A DNA stretch of 64,000 nt from contig CAXXSP010000063.1 in assembly GCA_963676605.2 (NCBI GenBank), positions 1-64,000 of the forward strand, written 5' to 3'. This DNA comes from SABI01 sp963676605 (GTDB taxonomy: Bacteria > Spirochaetota > Spirochaetia > Sphaerochaetales > Sphaerochaetaceae). Below are positions 17,389-25,800 of the stretch, piece after piece (position 1 is the stretch's first letter; each line of letters opens with the position of its first letter). The position numbers and the translations under genes are program-made. The notes under the pieces were generated by a model. The model was not told the DNA's origin and searched no databases. It saw only the letters and a program-made list of their open reading frames with translations.

Positions 17389-18744
17389 TTATACCGTCTC
17401 AGATCCTGAGATAACCTCTCTCAGGTAGTAATAACTGTCCTTCCTGATCCTCTTTTGCGTTGTATAGTCAGCGTATATGATACCGAATCGCTTCGAGTAT
17501 CCGTATGCCCACTCGAAGTTATCGATCAGAGACCAGGCGAAATATCCCTTCAGGGGAACACCCTCCTCTATTGCATCTAGAGCCGCTGTAAGGTGGTCCC
17601 GTATATACGAGACCCGCTTCGGATCATGACACCGGTTCTCTTCCTCATCTATTTCATCAGCACAGGCGCACCCGTTCTCCGTGATATAGAGAGGAAGCGA
17701 ACCTGAGGTGTACTCATGCACCCACTTCAACTGCCGGTACAAGCCTTCGGGAACGACCGGCCACCCCATCTCAGTTGTCTCATGAAAACCGGTCTCCTCA
17801 TAGAAACCTTCCGGGTGCTCAGCTCTCTCTCCTCTCACAGAGGAAACAGCATGTTCGTAATAGTAGTTCAAGCCGAGAAAATCGATTTTCTGAGCCATCA
17901 CCTCCTCATCGCCCTTTTTACCTGAAGGAGGGGAGAGTTGCGGATAAGCTTCAAAGTGTCGCGAGGGGAAGGGCCTGCCCAGGAGGGGGTTCATAAAGAA
18001 ATAGGTCTTCAGGTCCATAGAACGCTGCACAGCCTCCCGGTCTTCATCGCAAAGGGTTGCAGGCCGAGGCGTTTCAATATTAAGGGTGATGCCGATCGGG
18101 GCACGGAGCTGTCTCTCTCTATAGGCCTTCACGGCAAGACCGTGGGCGTACAGGAGGTTGTAGCCTGCCTGCCAGGCGAGGGAAAGATCGCTCTTTCCCG
18201 GTGCGTGATAGCCTGTTCCGTACCCGAGTACTGCTGCGCACCAGGGTTCATTCAAGGTGATCCACATATCGACGGAGTCGCCGAAGGCATCATAGCACAG
18301 AGCGGCGTACTCGGCGAAACGGAGGGCTGTCTCACGGTGTGTCCAGCCTCCCTCATCCTCGAGAGCCTGGGGAAGATCCCAGTGATACAGGGTGGCCACT
18401 GCCTTCAGTCCCGACTCATGCAGTGCACGTATCAGGTTCCTGTAATAGGCTATTCCCGCCTCATTCACTGCTCCCTTTCCTTCCGGCTGAATTCTCGGCC
18501 AGGCGATGGAAAACCGGTAGGCGGTAAAACCTGCCTGTTTCATCAGGGCGATATCTTCTTCGTATCGATGATACTGGTCAACCGAGACATCTCCCGTCTC
18601 TCCCTGATACACACATCCCGGAGTATGGGAGAAGGTATCCCAGATACTCGCTCCCCTACCGTCTTCCTGTACAGCGCCTTCAACCTGGTAACTCGCCGTG
18701 GCGGTACCAAAGATAAAATCTGCTGGAAATCTTCGCTTGCTCAT
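17389..18744 (-). CDS. bglA: GH1 beta-glucosidase
   Basis: Cytoplasmic family-1 glycosidase (451 residues, usual length about 450) releasing glucose or related sugars from beta-linked disaccharides. It opens with FPADFIFGTATASYQVEGA, has the acid/base glutamate in TLNEPW (near 165) and the nucleophile glutamate in YITENGC (near 355), plus WSLIDNFEWAYGYSKRFG near the end. No signal peptide and no phospho-sugar-binding clues, so free cellobiose-type substrates are most likely. It is a single gene, about 70 bases after SulP, and may share its transcript. Confidence 0.93.
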   Translation of the reverse strand: MSKRRFPADFIFGTATASYQVEGAVQEDGRGASIWDTFSHTPGCVYQGETGDVSVDQYHRYEEDIALMKQAGFTAYRFSIAWPRIQPEGKGAVNEAGIAYYRNLIRALHESGLKAVATLYHWDLPQALEDEGGWTHRETALRFAEYAALCYDAFGDSVDMWITLNEPWCAAVLGYGTGYHAPGKSDLSLAWQAGYNLLYAHGLAVKAYRERQLRAPIGITLNIETPRPATLCDEDREAVQRSMDLKTYFFMNPLLGRPFPSRHFEAYPQLSPPSGKKGDEEVMAQKIDFLGLNYYYEHAVSSVRGERAEHPEGFYEETGFHETTEMGWPVVPEGLYRQLKWVHEYTSGSLPLYITENGCACADEIDEEENRCHDPKRVSYIRDHLTAALDAIEEGVPLKGYFAWSLIDNFEWAYGYSKRFGIIYADYTTQKRIRKDSYYYLREVISGSETV

Positions 18745-18812
18745 ATCATCCTCACTTTCTGCTCATCATTCTATCATGATTCAGCTGAAAGTGAGATAAA
18801 TTGCGATTGTAT

Positions 18813-20423
18813 CTATTCCAGTGAGTTATCGGCAAGGTGCCAGCAGTCGATATCCTCCACGACACTCACTTCCACGACGTTATTCGCTTTTTTGAGAACC
18901 TGGTGACATTCTTCCCTGAGATTGAGCAGGTGCATGTTCGTTCCGTTCTCAGCATACTTCTCTGTGACGAAGTTTAACGCTTCCATTGCGGAGTGGTCAT
19001 AGATTGTGGCACCGGAGAAGTCGATAAAGACATCCTCCGGATCTTCTTTGAAGGAGAAAAGTCCCTTGAACGTGTTTACTGAACCGAAGAACAGGGAACC
19101 CCGAATCGTGTAGATCTTGTACCCATTCTCATCAAAGGAGACCGTGGCATTGATCTGCGTCGATTTCTTCCAGGCGAAAACGAGAGCTGACACGATAAGT
19201 CCGATAAGGACTGCGACAGCCAGGTTCTCGACAAGTGTGATGACGGTAACGATGAGAATGACCAGGGCATCGGATTTGGGAATCTGATGGATGATCCGGA
19301 AGGTTGCCCATTCGAAGGTCCCGATAACCACCATGAACATGACTCCGACCAGAGCGGCAAGCGGAATCGCCTCGATGAGCTGTGCTCCCCAGAGGACGAA
19401 CATGATCAGAGAGAGACCGGCAACTGCCTGGGATACTCTCGTTCTTCCCCCTGCCCGTACGTTGATCATCGACTGTCCTATCATGGCGCAGCCTCCCATA
19501 CCTCCGAAAAATCCGTTGACGATATTCGACAGCCCCTGACCGATACACTCCTTATTGCTTCTCCCTCTCGTCTCGGTCACCTCGTCAACGAGCATGAGTG
19601 TCATGAGCGACTCGATCAGACCGACAGATGCCGCAATGACGGAATACGGAAATACAATGCGGAGGGTCTCCCAGGAGAACAGTCCCTCGGGGATGGAAAA
19701 ACCGGGGAGTGAGGCTGCAATGGTTGTCTTGTCAGGATCAAGAGTCTGTACAAAGTCGAGCACTGTCCTCACATGAATACCGCTTTTTTCGAGCCCAAGC
19801 GAGATGAGTGTCACGACGATGATTGCCGCCAGTGTGGCGGGAACAGCCTTTGTCAGACGGGGAAGAAAGTGGGAGATGCCCATCGTCAGGGCGACAAGTG
19901 CCAGCATAATGATCAGAGGGATGCCACTGAGAAGCACGTGCTGATCGCCCTGTCGTACAGTGAACATCTCCAGCTGGGATTTCAGAATGATCAGGGCAAG
20001 ACCGTTCACGAACCCGAGCATGACCGGATGGGGGACAAGACGGATGAATTTCCCGAGTTTCAGAATCCCCACAGCCACCTGAATCAGCCCCATCACGATC
20101 ACTGCGACAAACAGATAGGAAAGAGCCCCCTCCATACCGACCCTCGCCGTCTGTGTGATGACCAGCGGAGCGAATATGACTGCCACGGCTCCTGTCGCCC
20201 CGGAAATCATCCCGGGACGTCCGCCGAAGATCGCCGTACCGACGCCCATCATGAAGGCGGCGTACAGCCCGATGATGGGATCGACTTTCGCTACGAACGC
20301 GAAGGCTATCGCCTCGGGTATAAGAGCAAGAGCGACGGTCAGTCCTGAGAGGACGTCGTTCTTGATCGATATCTGCTTCTCTATAGAGAGCCTGAAGATC
20401 CTGTTATGGGTAATCTTACTCAT
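18813..20423 (-). CDS. SulP-family anion transporter with STAS domain
   Basis: Inner-membrane transporter for sulfate, bicarbonate or similar anions (536 residues). About 11-12 transmembrane helices (GLTVALALIPEAIAFAF, GGRPGMISGATGAVAV, GFFGGMGGCAMIGQSMINVRAG) are followed by a C-terminal STAS domain (SLFFGSVNTFKGLF; IDFSGATIYDHSAMEAL). The start MSKITHNRIF at 20423 is preferred because AGGAGA lies 11 bases before it; the longer frame adds 13 residues without a ribosome-binding site. The GGMGGCAMIGQSM subgroup is often annotated as bicarbonate or sulfate permease; the substrate is not decided by sequence. Confidence 0.92.
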   Translation of the reverse strand: MSKITHNRIFRLSIEKQISIKNDVLSGLTVALALIPEAIAFAFVAKVDPIIGLYAAFMMGVGTAIFGGRPGMISGATGAVAVIFAPLVITQTARVGMEGALSYLFVAVIVMGLIQVAVGILKLGKFIRLVPHPVMLGFVNGLALIILKSQLEMFTVRQGDQHVLLSGIPLIIMLALVALTMGISHFLPRLTKAVPATLAAIIVVTLISLGLEKSGIHVRTVLDFVQTLDPDKTTIAASLPGFSIPEGLFSWETLRIVFPYSVIAASVGLIESLMTLMLVDEVTETRGRSNKECIGQGLSNIVNGFFGGMGGCAMIGQSMINVRAGGRTRVSQAVAGLSLIMFVLWGAQLIEAIPLAALVGVMFMVVIGTFEWATFRIIHQIPKSDALVILIVTVITLVENLAVAVLIGLIVSALVFAWKKSTQINATVSFDENGYKIYTIRGSLFFGSVNTFKGLFSFKEDPEDVFIDFSGATIYDHSAMEALNFVTEKYAENGTNMHLLNLREECHQVLKKANNVVEVSVVEDIDCWHLADNSLE

Positions 20424-20514
20424 CTGAGCTGTTCTCCTGAAAGGAATACTCCACCACGCCATACCAATTATGGCAGGAAGAGCAGAGCGTTACCTGAATA
20501 TGCATGAGGGGACT

Positions 20515-20542
20515 ATCATAAAGATATAGACAGGTTTGTCAA
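20515..20542 (-). promoter_or_regulatory. sigma-70-type promoter of the SulP gene
   Basis: On the minus strand TTGACA (20542-20537), 16-base spacer, TATGAT (20520-20515): a consensus -35 and a 5/6 -10. The leader is about 90 bases. Confidence 0.65.
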
Positions 20543-20667
20543 CACACGCACCCCCTCTCCTCCGTCCGTATGACAGGAAAACTGAGAAAACTCGCCATCC
20601 TCCCGCTTCCCTGTCGTCTCCGGACATACCTCAACCCATAGAAAAATAGATGCTTTATAAGTCATGA

Positions 20668-20686
20668 CCACCGGCATAGCCGGTGG
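20668..20686. repeat. subterminal hairpin, right end of the IS200-type element
   Basis: CCACCGGC-ATA-GCCGGTGG, perfect 8-bp stem, located downstream of tnpA. IS200-family transposases recognise such single-stranded hairpins. Confidence 0.7.
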
Positions 20687-20760
20687 CTTGATATTCGCCC
20701 TATAAGGGCCTGTTACAGCTGCAGCTAAAGCTGCGATTCACAACTGCATCTATTACTCGC

Positions 20761-20776
20761 AACCCCTAAAGGGGTT
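20761..20776 (-). terminator. hairpin after tnpA
   Basis: AACCCC-TAAA-GGGGTT, a perfect 6-bp stem ending two bases before the tnpA stop on the minus strand. Likely ends the tnpA message or blocks read-through. Confidence 0.55.
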
Positions 20777-20778
20777 CT

Positions 20779-21195
20779 TTATTCGTCTCCGAACCGGTCA
20801 GCTTCTTCCTGATTCCGGATGTACTTTTTGATCACCTCTTCGTTGATTCCAACTGTGCTCACATAGTACCCTCGTGCCCAAAAAGTTCTATCTCGACCGG
20901 TTCTCCGCCTCCATTCTGGGTGTCTGTCGTACAGCATCAGGGCACTCTTTCCTTTCAGATAGCCCATGATCTTTGACACCGCTTCTTTTGGCGGTATTCT
21001 CACGCTCAAGTGGATGTGATCTTTGCTTATGGATCCTTCCACGATCTCTATCTTTTTCATATCCAATAGTTGCCGGAGTATACTTTTCAGTTCCTCTCGG
21101 CACTCACCATATAACACCTTCTTGCGATACTTTGGTATCCACACGATGTGGTATGTGCAATCCCAGCACGTGTGTGCTAAACTCTGTTCTGTCAT
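20779..21195 (-). CDS. tnpA: IS200-type transposase (Y1 HUH transposase TnpA)
   Basis: 138 residues, normal length for TnpA of IS200. It cuts and rejoins single-stranded DNA at the element ends. The HUH motif is in DHIHLSVRIPP (near 60), the catalytic tyrosine in WARGYYVSTVG (near 112), and TYHIVWIPKYRKKVL at the start is the family signature. The frame is intact, so the copy may be active. It is transcribed leftward between the two hairpins. Confidence 0.95.
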   Translation of the reverse strand: MTEQSLAHTCWDCTYHIVWIPKYRKKVLYGECREELKSILRQLLDMKKIEIVEGSISKDHIHLSVRIPPKEAVSKIMGYLKGKSALMLYDRHPEWRRRTGRDRTFWARGYYVSTVGINEEVIKKYIRNQEEADRFGDE

Positions 21196-21300
21196 TGGGT
21201 CTCCTGTTTTCTGTTCGAATGCGTTGTGAACCGCTATTCAACTGTATCACAGGGGGCCCTTCTTTCAATAACAATTGTTCGGGTATAACCTCCTACCGCA

Positions 21301-21319
21301 CCACAGGCCTAGCCTGTGG
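21301..21319. repeat. subterminal hairpin, left end of the IS200-type element
   Basis: CCACAGGC-CTA-GCCTGTGG, perfect 8-bp stem with a 3-base loop, upstream of tnpA. Same geometry as the right-end hairpin and the same CCAC/GTGG base. Confidence 0.7.
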
Positions 21320-21411
21320 ATTTCTTATGGTATTAATAAGGTTTGCTTGGTAGAATCAGTGTGCTATGCTTTTCCTATGAAAAGCACTGTTTGTGTAGAG
21401 GAAGGAATGAA

Positions 21412-23004
21412 ATGAGAGGTATTTCAGAACATCCGGGTGTCATTCATCTGGGCTCCTACATGCTCGCTTCAGGTGTCATGCTTCTCATCCTGCTGAGTGG
21501 GGGAACTCCGAGTGTCTACATGAATCTCATGTATATTCCCATCGCGCTCGTCTCGACGTTCTCCGGAAAAAAGGCCTCCGCTCTCTTCTCAATGATCTGG
21601 GGCTTCGCCCCGATACCCCTCATGCTCCTGTGGGGCTACGGACTTGAGCCGATGAAGCAGATCATCACCCGGCCAGTCACGTTCATTATCATATCGATTA
21701 TCATAAGCTCACTCTCAGACTTTCACCGGGAGCGTCTTGCTCATGAAGAGAATTATGATAAAGAGACAGGGCTGAAGAAACTTCCGCTCTTTATCAGATC
21801 GTTCAACAGAGGGAAGGGGGAGACTGACCTTATCCTCATCAGCATCACAAACCTCCAGACCGTGACCAACCTATTCAGCTATGAGTTCTCCATCACCTTC
21901 ATCAGGGAATTTACTGAGCGGCTGCAGAGGATGATGGAAGACCTCAAAGGGGTATCGTTCTACCGTCTCATTGAGAACGGATTTCTCCTTGAGATCACCT
22001 ACCCGCCGGGCAGTGACGCCTCTCCGCTGGAAACAGTCATCAGGAGACTGCATACATTTCACACAGCCACAATCGATGTTGGAGAAGTTCCGGTGTATAT
22101 CGAGATCTGTTTCGGGGTCAAGGAAAGAGCACAGGGGAAAACTCATGAAGAGAATCTGAGACAGGTATCTCTCGCTATGAGAAAAGCTCAGGAAATAGGC
22201 CTCACCTCGTACAGGTATGAGAATATTCTTGATGAAGCCTTCTCTCAGAGGATATATGTCCTGAATAATTTCAAGGATGCACTCGCGAATAAAAGGATCA
22301 GGCTTGCCTATCAGGATATCTACACAGCCGACGGGAAAAAGATTCACTCACGTGAATTCCTCGCGAGGTGGCAGAAGGAGGACGGTTCCTTTATTCCTCC
22401 GGGGATCTTCATCCCCATCATCGAACAGACGGATCTGATCCACTCGCTCACCCGCTATGTCATTGACCAGGTTCTGGAGCATATTGCTCAATGTACACGG
22501 TGCAGTGAAGAGGAGAAGAAGGTCATTTCCTCCATTAATTTTTCTTCCAAGGATTTCAGCCATTCAAATATTGAGTATCTCATCAGACGGGTACAGGAAA
22601 CAGCAGTGGATCCCCGCACGATCCAGGTGGAGATCACCGAAGAGACGCTCAGGAATATTCAGACCCTCACCACCTCGGTGCAGTCTCTCCGTGAACTCGG
22701 CATCCGGATCGTCATCGACGACTTCGGGACAGGCTATTCCTCCTACGTACTTCTCGCACAGCTATTAATCGACGGGGTAAAGATCGACCGGTCGATCATA
22801 TCAAGAATCGACGAAGATATCCGCTACAAAAAGCTCTGCATGAACCTGAGCGAGTACTGCAGGAGTTTTCACATCTCAACCGTTGCTGAGGGTGTAGAGA
22901 CAGAAAACATCGCTGTGACCTGCAGAAATGCAGGAATAGATCTCCTTCAGGGCTTCCTGTACAGCAGACCCCAACTCATTACCGAGAGCTCAGAGGGAAT
23001 CTGA
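21412..23004 (+). CDS. membrane EAL-domain cyclic-di-GMP phosphodiesterase with degenerate GGDEF
   Basis: 530 residues. The N-terminal 100 contain four or five membrane helices (ASGVMLLILLSGG, LMYIPIALVSTF, ALFSMIWGFAPIPLMLLW, PVTFIIISIIISSL). A GGDEF-like domain follows in which the signature is replaced by IENGF, so it cannot make cyclic-di-GMP. The C-terminal EAL domain keeps the catalytic set: Glu in REFLARW, Asn in INFSS, Glu in VEITEE, Asp pair in IDDFGTGYSS, Lys in VKID, Glu in AEGVET, Gln in LLQGFLYSRP. It is therefore predicted to hydrolyse cyclic-di-GMP. Start ATG 21412 follows GAGGAAGG. It sits next to the insertion sequence, which ends about 75 bases upstream and may have replaced its native promoter. 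Confidence 0.92.
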   Translation: MRGISEHPGVIHLGSYMLASGVMLLILLSGGTPSVYMNLMYIPIALVSTFSGKKASALFSMIWGFAPIPLMLLWGYGLEPMKQIITRPVTFIIISIIISSLSDFHRERLAHEENYDKETGLKKLPLFIRSFNRGKGETDLILISITNLQTVTNLFSYEFSITFIREFTERLQRMMEDLKGVSFYRLIENGFLLEITYPPGSDASPLETVIRRLHTFHTATIDVGEVPVYIEICFGVKERAQGKTHEENLRQVSLAMRKAQEIGLTSYRYENILDEAFSQRIYVLNNFKDALANKRIRLAYQDIYTADGKKIHSREFLARWQKEDGSFIPPGIFIPIIEQTDLIHSLTRYVIDQVLEHIAQCTRCSEEEKKVISSINFSSKDFSHSNIEYLIRRVQETAVDPRTIQVEITEETLRNIQTLTTSVQSLRELGIRIVIDDFGTGYSSYVLLAQLLIDGVKIDRSIISRIDEDIRYKKLCMNLSEYCRSFHISTVAEGVETENIAVTCRNAGIDLLQGFLYSRPQLITESSEGI

Positions 23005-23062
23005 GCCCTCCTCAGTGCTCCCCTGCAGTACCAGGGAACAGACGGCTTCCTTTTTAAGGTAG

Positions 23063-23197
23063 GAGATCACTGACAGACGGTCGTTTCTTATAAAGAATAA
23101 ACTCCGCGACGAACTGAGGTACTACCGCTCCCTCGACATCCCTCTGGAGGAACTGCTGGAGAGAATCACCACGCTCTATGAAGAAAACGATGTATGA
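23063..23197 (+). pseudogene. short open remnant of unknown gene
   Basis: A 44-residue frame with no ATG, GTG or TTG start, ending in TGA. It contains KNKLRDELRYYRSL and IPLEELLERITTLYEEN, a composition strongly like a helical soluble protein. It sits between EAL and acyl-CoA ligase genes. Best read as the C-terminal remnant of a deleted gene; I do not recognise the family. Confidence 0.35.
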
Positions 23198-23243
23198 TTT
23201 GAGGTTCGCCTGAGGAAAAGATTCTCACCTGAAAATGACATGC

Positions 23244-23263
23244 GGCCGGATATCTATCCGGCC
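23244..23263. terminator. perfect stem-loop between convergent EAL and acyl-CoA ligase genes
   Basis: GGCCGGAT-ATCT-ATCCGGCC, an 8-bp perfect GC-rich stem 26 bases beyond the acyl-CoA ligase stop. On the minus strand it is followed by GCATGTCATTTTC, only a weak T-rich end. Confidence 0.55.
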
Positions 23264-23288
23264 TCACCATGTATGTTTCGATTGTCTT

Positions 23289-24926
23289 CTAATTCTCGAG
23301 GAATCTCTTCCTGAGTGCCACTTTATTGATCTTGCCGACACTGGTCTTGTCGATCATGTCGGTGAACCTGACCTTGATGGTGATCGCTTCCCTCGGAAGG
23401 ACTCCCTCTTCGACACTTGCCATGACAAAACTTTTTATGTTTCGCTCTGTCAGTTCCGCCCCTTCGGCAGGTACAACGATGGCAAGGGGAACTTCACCCC
23501 ACTGCTCATCGGGATAAGCAATGACAGCGGTCTCTGTTACCTGTTCATGCTTCGTGATGACATCCTCGATCTCAAGGGACCCGACCCACTCGCCACCGAC
23601 CTTGATGACGTCCTTGGTCCGGTCGACGATCCTCAGGCTTCCGGCGGCATCGACACAGGCGACATCATTCGTATGGAGCCAGCCGCCTTCCCAGAGCTTC
23701 TCTGAGTGGACATGATCCTTATGGTAGCCCATCGTGAGATAGGGGTTGCGGACGATGATCTCTCCGGGAGTAGCATCATCTTTCGGAACATCGTTTCCAT
23801 CCTGGTCGATAACTCTGATCTGGGACATACCGACAGGGCGTCCGGTACGGGTTCTTAGGTTGATCTGGGTCTCGTCATCGAGTTCCAGTTCTGCTCTTGT
23901 CAGGGTTGATACAGAAAGAACAGGGGCAGTCTCGGACATGCCGTATCCGGCATAGACATCAATACCTCTCTTCAGCGCTGCTGCGGCAGTTGCCTTGGGC
24001 AGTGCAGCCCCTCCGATAACGACAGTCCAGAAGGAGAGATCGAAATCTGCTGCTGCAGGCGATGCAAGGAGCATGTGCAGGATTGTCGGCACACAGTGAC
24101 TGTAGGAGACCCTGTGAGTGAGCAGGAGCTTGAGAAGCATCGGCGGCTCATACTTGCCGGGATAGACGTGTTTCACACCAAGGTAGTTCGCGATGTAGGG
24201 AATTCCCCAGGCATGAACGTGGAACATCGGTGTGAGAGGCATGTATACCGATTCCTTGTGCAGTCTTCCCTGCTCTGCATTTGCAGTGAGGCTGATCGTG
24301 TTGATCAGGGTATGAAGTACGATCTGGCGATGGGAGAAATAGACACCCTTGGGAAGGCCTGTCGTTCCTGTCGTGTAGAACGTGGTTGCCCGTGTGTTCT
24401 CGTCGAACTCGGGAAAATCATAGGAAGGAGCTGCTGCGGCAAGCATTTCTTCATATTCACCGACGATGTCGAGTGAAGCTGAACCTTCGCTCTCTCCGAT
24501 GATGATGAACTTTCGTCCTTCCGCGATTCGTCCCTTGATGGCCTCAAGAAGAGGAAGGAAATCTTTGTGGCAGATGATCACATCGTCTTCGGCATGCTCG
24601 ATCGTGTAGGCGAGCTGCTCTGGGGAGAGTCTCATATTGATCATGTGAATGACCGCTCCCATCATGGGAATACCGTAGTAGGCTTCCAGGTAGCGGTGTG
24701 AGTCGTAATCAAGGACGGCTACAGTCGAGCCGCGTTCGACTCCTATCGACTCGAGGGCCCCTGCGAGGCGGCAGACACGCTCACGCCATTCTGCGTAGGT
24801 GAATTCCGCTTCGTCCCGGTAGATAATCTTCTCATCCGGACGATACTCTGCCGGAGCGAGATACAACTGTTTGATGAGTAAGGGATACTCATAGGCTGAT
24901 TCTGTTTTTATAATTGTATGTTCCAT
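23289..24926 (-). CDS. fatty-acid (acyl)-CoA ligase, AMP-forming
   Basis: Activates a carboxylic acid, probably medium- or long-chain fatty acid, to its CoA thioester through an acyl-adenylate. 545 residues with the AMP-binding motif FYTTGTTGLPKGVYFSH (near 190), VYAGYGMSETAPVLS (near 320), and a C-terminal hinge and lid (GGWLHTNDVACVDAAG, IKVGGEWVGSLEIED). The C-terminal lysine lies in KTSVGKINKVALR. It most resembles AlkK/FadD-like medium-chain enzymes. Single gene. The predicted promoter leaves almost no leader and no Shine-Dalgarno is visible before the ATG. Confidence 0.9.
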   Translation of the reverse strand: MEHTIIKTESAYEYPLLIKQLYLAPAEYRPDEKIIYRDEAEFTYAEWRERVCRLAGALESIGVERGSTVAVLDYDSHRYLEAYYGIPMMGAVIHMINMRLSPEQLAYTIEHAEDDVIICHKDFLPLLEAIKGRIAEGRKFIIIGESEGSASLDIVGEYEEMLAAAAPSYDFPEFDENTRATTFYTTGTTGLPKGVYFSHRQIVLHTLINTISLTANAEQGRLHKESVYMPLTPMFHVHAWGIPYIANYLGVKHVYPGKYEPPMLLKLLLTHRVSYSHCVPTILHMLLASPAAADFDLSFWTVVIGGAALPKATAAAALKRGIDVYAGYGMSETAPVLSVSTLTRAELELDDETQINLRTRTGRPVGMSQIRVIDQDGNDVPKDDATPGEIIVRNPYLTMGYHKDHVHSEKLWEGGWLHTNDVACVDAAGSLRIVDRTKDVIKVGGEWVGSLEIEDVITKHEQVTETAVIAYPDEQWGEVPLAIVVPAEGAELTERNIKSFVMASVEEGVLPREAITIKVRFTDMIDKTSVGKINKVALRKRFLEN

Positions 24927-24934
24927 AGCCCATG

Positions 24935-24962
24935 AGTATAAAACATACTATGAGAAAATCAA
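24935..24962 (-). promoter_or_regulatory. possible promoter of the acyl-CoA ligase, giving a leaderless message
   Basis: On the minus strand TTGATT (24962-24957), 16 bases, TATACT (24940-24935). A start about 7 bases downstream would fall within a few bases of the ATG at 24926, consistent with the absence of a ribosome-binding site. Confidence 0.45.
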
Positions 24963-25083
24963 CAGAAAAATGAATTGTGTCAAAATAAAAACTAAACCGA
25001 AAAAGAAAAATCTCGATCATCTCTCACTGGATTTTCATGAGGAGAGAAAAGTGCTGATTCATGGAAGGGAGATCCCTTTGGTA

Positions 25084-25722
25084 CTACCTGATAGTCTGTA
25101 TATGATTCAGAATATCTGAATAGAGAAACAGTTTATAGGCAATACTCCACATGATGAGGAAGATGACTATGTTCAGAACCCGCCATGTTACCGGTTTTCT
25201 GAAAAGGGGAGAGAGGAAGCCTGCCCCGATTGATATCCCGAAAAACCAGATAAAGGACATCGTGAGTGCCCCGAATCCGAAAACATAACGCCCGGGATCT
25301 CCATAGGCGCTGCTGATACCTCCAAGAAGCACGACGGTTTCAAGATAGACATGCGGGTTGAGCAGGGTGATGGTCAGGGCAGCAAGTACAACATCCCTTT
25401 TTGTTCTTACCTTACCTCCGTTTTCTTTTATTCCGTCTGTTCCTTTGATCGCTGAGATAAGACTCATCAGCCCGTAGATACAGAGGAACAGGGCCCCGCT
25501 CAGGGAAGCAATGGTAATCATGATCGGTATATTCTGAATTATCCTGCCGAGACCGGCAGTTCCTGCGATGATAAGAATGGCGTCACATAGAGAACAGATC
25601 AGTGCAACTGTTATATGATGTTGCCGTCTGATCCCCTGAGAAAGTACGAACGTATTCTGAGACCCGATGGCGATGATCAGCCCTGCTTCTGTCCCCAGTC
25701 CTGCTAAAAATGGTGTCAACAT
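25084..25722 (-). CDS. LysE/ArgO-family basic amino-acid exporter
   Basis: Inner-membrane exporter of 212 residues with about six helices. The N-terminal pattern GLGTEAGLIIAIGSQNTFVLSQGI and the internal TITLLNPHVYLETVVLLGG are hallmarks of the LysE/ArgO branch. It is divergent from an ArgP-like LysR regulator across a 78-base AT-rich gap, the same arrangement as lysE/lysG and argO/argP, where the regulator switches on export of lysine or arginine. Confidence 0.93.
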   Translation of the reverse strand: MLTPFLAGLGTEAGLIIAIGSQNTFVLSQGIRRQHHITVALICSLCDAILIIAGTAGLGRIIQNIPIMITIASLSGALFLCIYGLMSLISAIKGTDGIKENGGKVRTKRDVVLAALTITLLNPHVYLETVVLLGGISSAYGDPGRYVFGFGALTMSFIWFFGISIGAGFLSPLFRKPVTWRVLNIVIFLIMWSIAYKLFLYSDILNHIQTIR

Positions 25723-25800
25723 GGGATGAGAATATAAAAAATCTCAAAAATAGTAAAATTAATTATTTTCATATATTATAAGTATTGCTAATATTAACCT

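Larger units (their letters stand above)
20645..21335. mobile_element. IS200/IS605-family insertion sequence (tnpA only)
   Basis: Roughly 690 bases enclosing one Y1 transposase, with a subterminal hairpin at each end: 20668-20686 and 21301-21319, both 8-bp stems with 3-base loops. No terminal inverted repeats or target duplication, as expected for single-strand-transposing elements. No tnpB is present. The exact tips are not determinable here; the limits given extend about 15-25 bases beyond each hairpin. Confidence 0.7.

Noticed and set aside
17938..18906. Plus-strand frame of 322 codons over the GH1 gene
   Set aside because: Antisense shadow of bglA; composition is Cys- and Arg-rich and not protein-like.
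24991..25003. ACTAAACCGAAAA shared with the region upstream of abgT (60657-60669)
   Set aside because: A 13-base match between AT-rich gaps is expected by chance several times in 64 kb.
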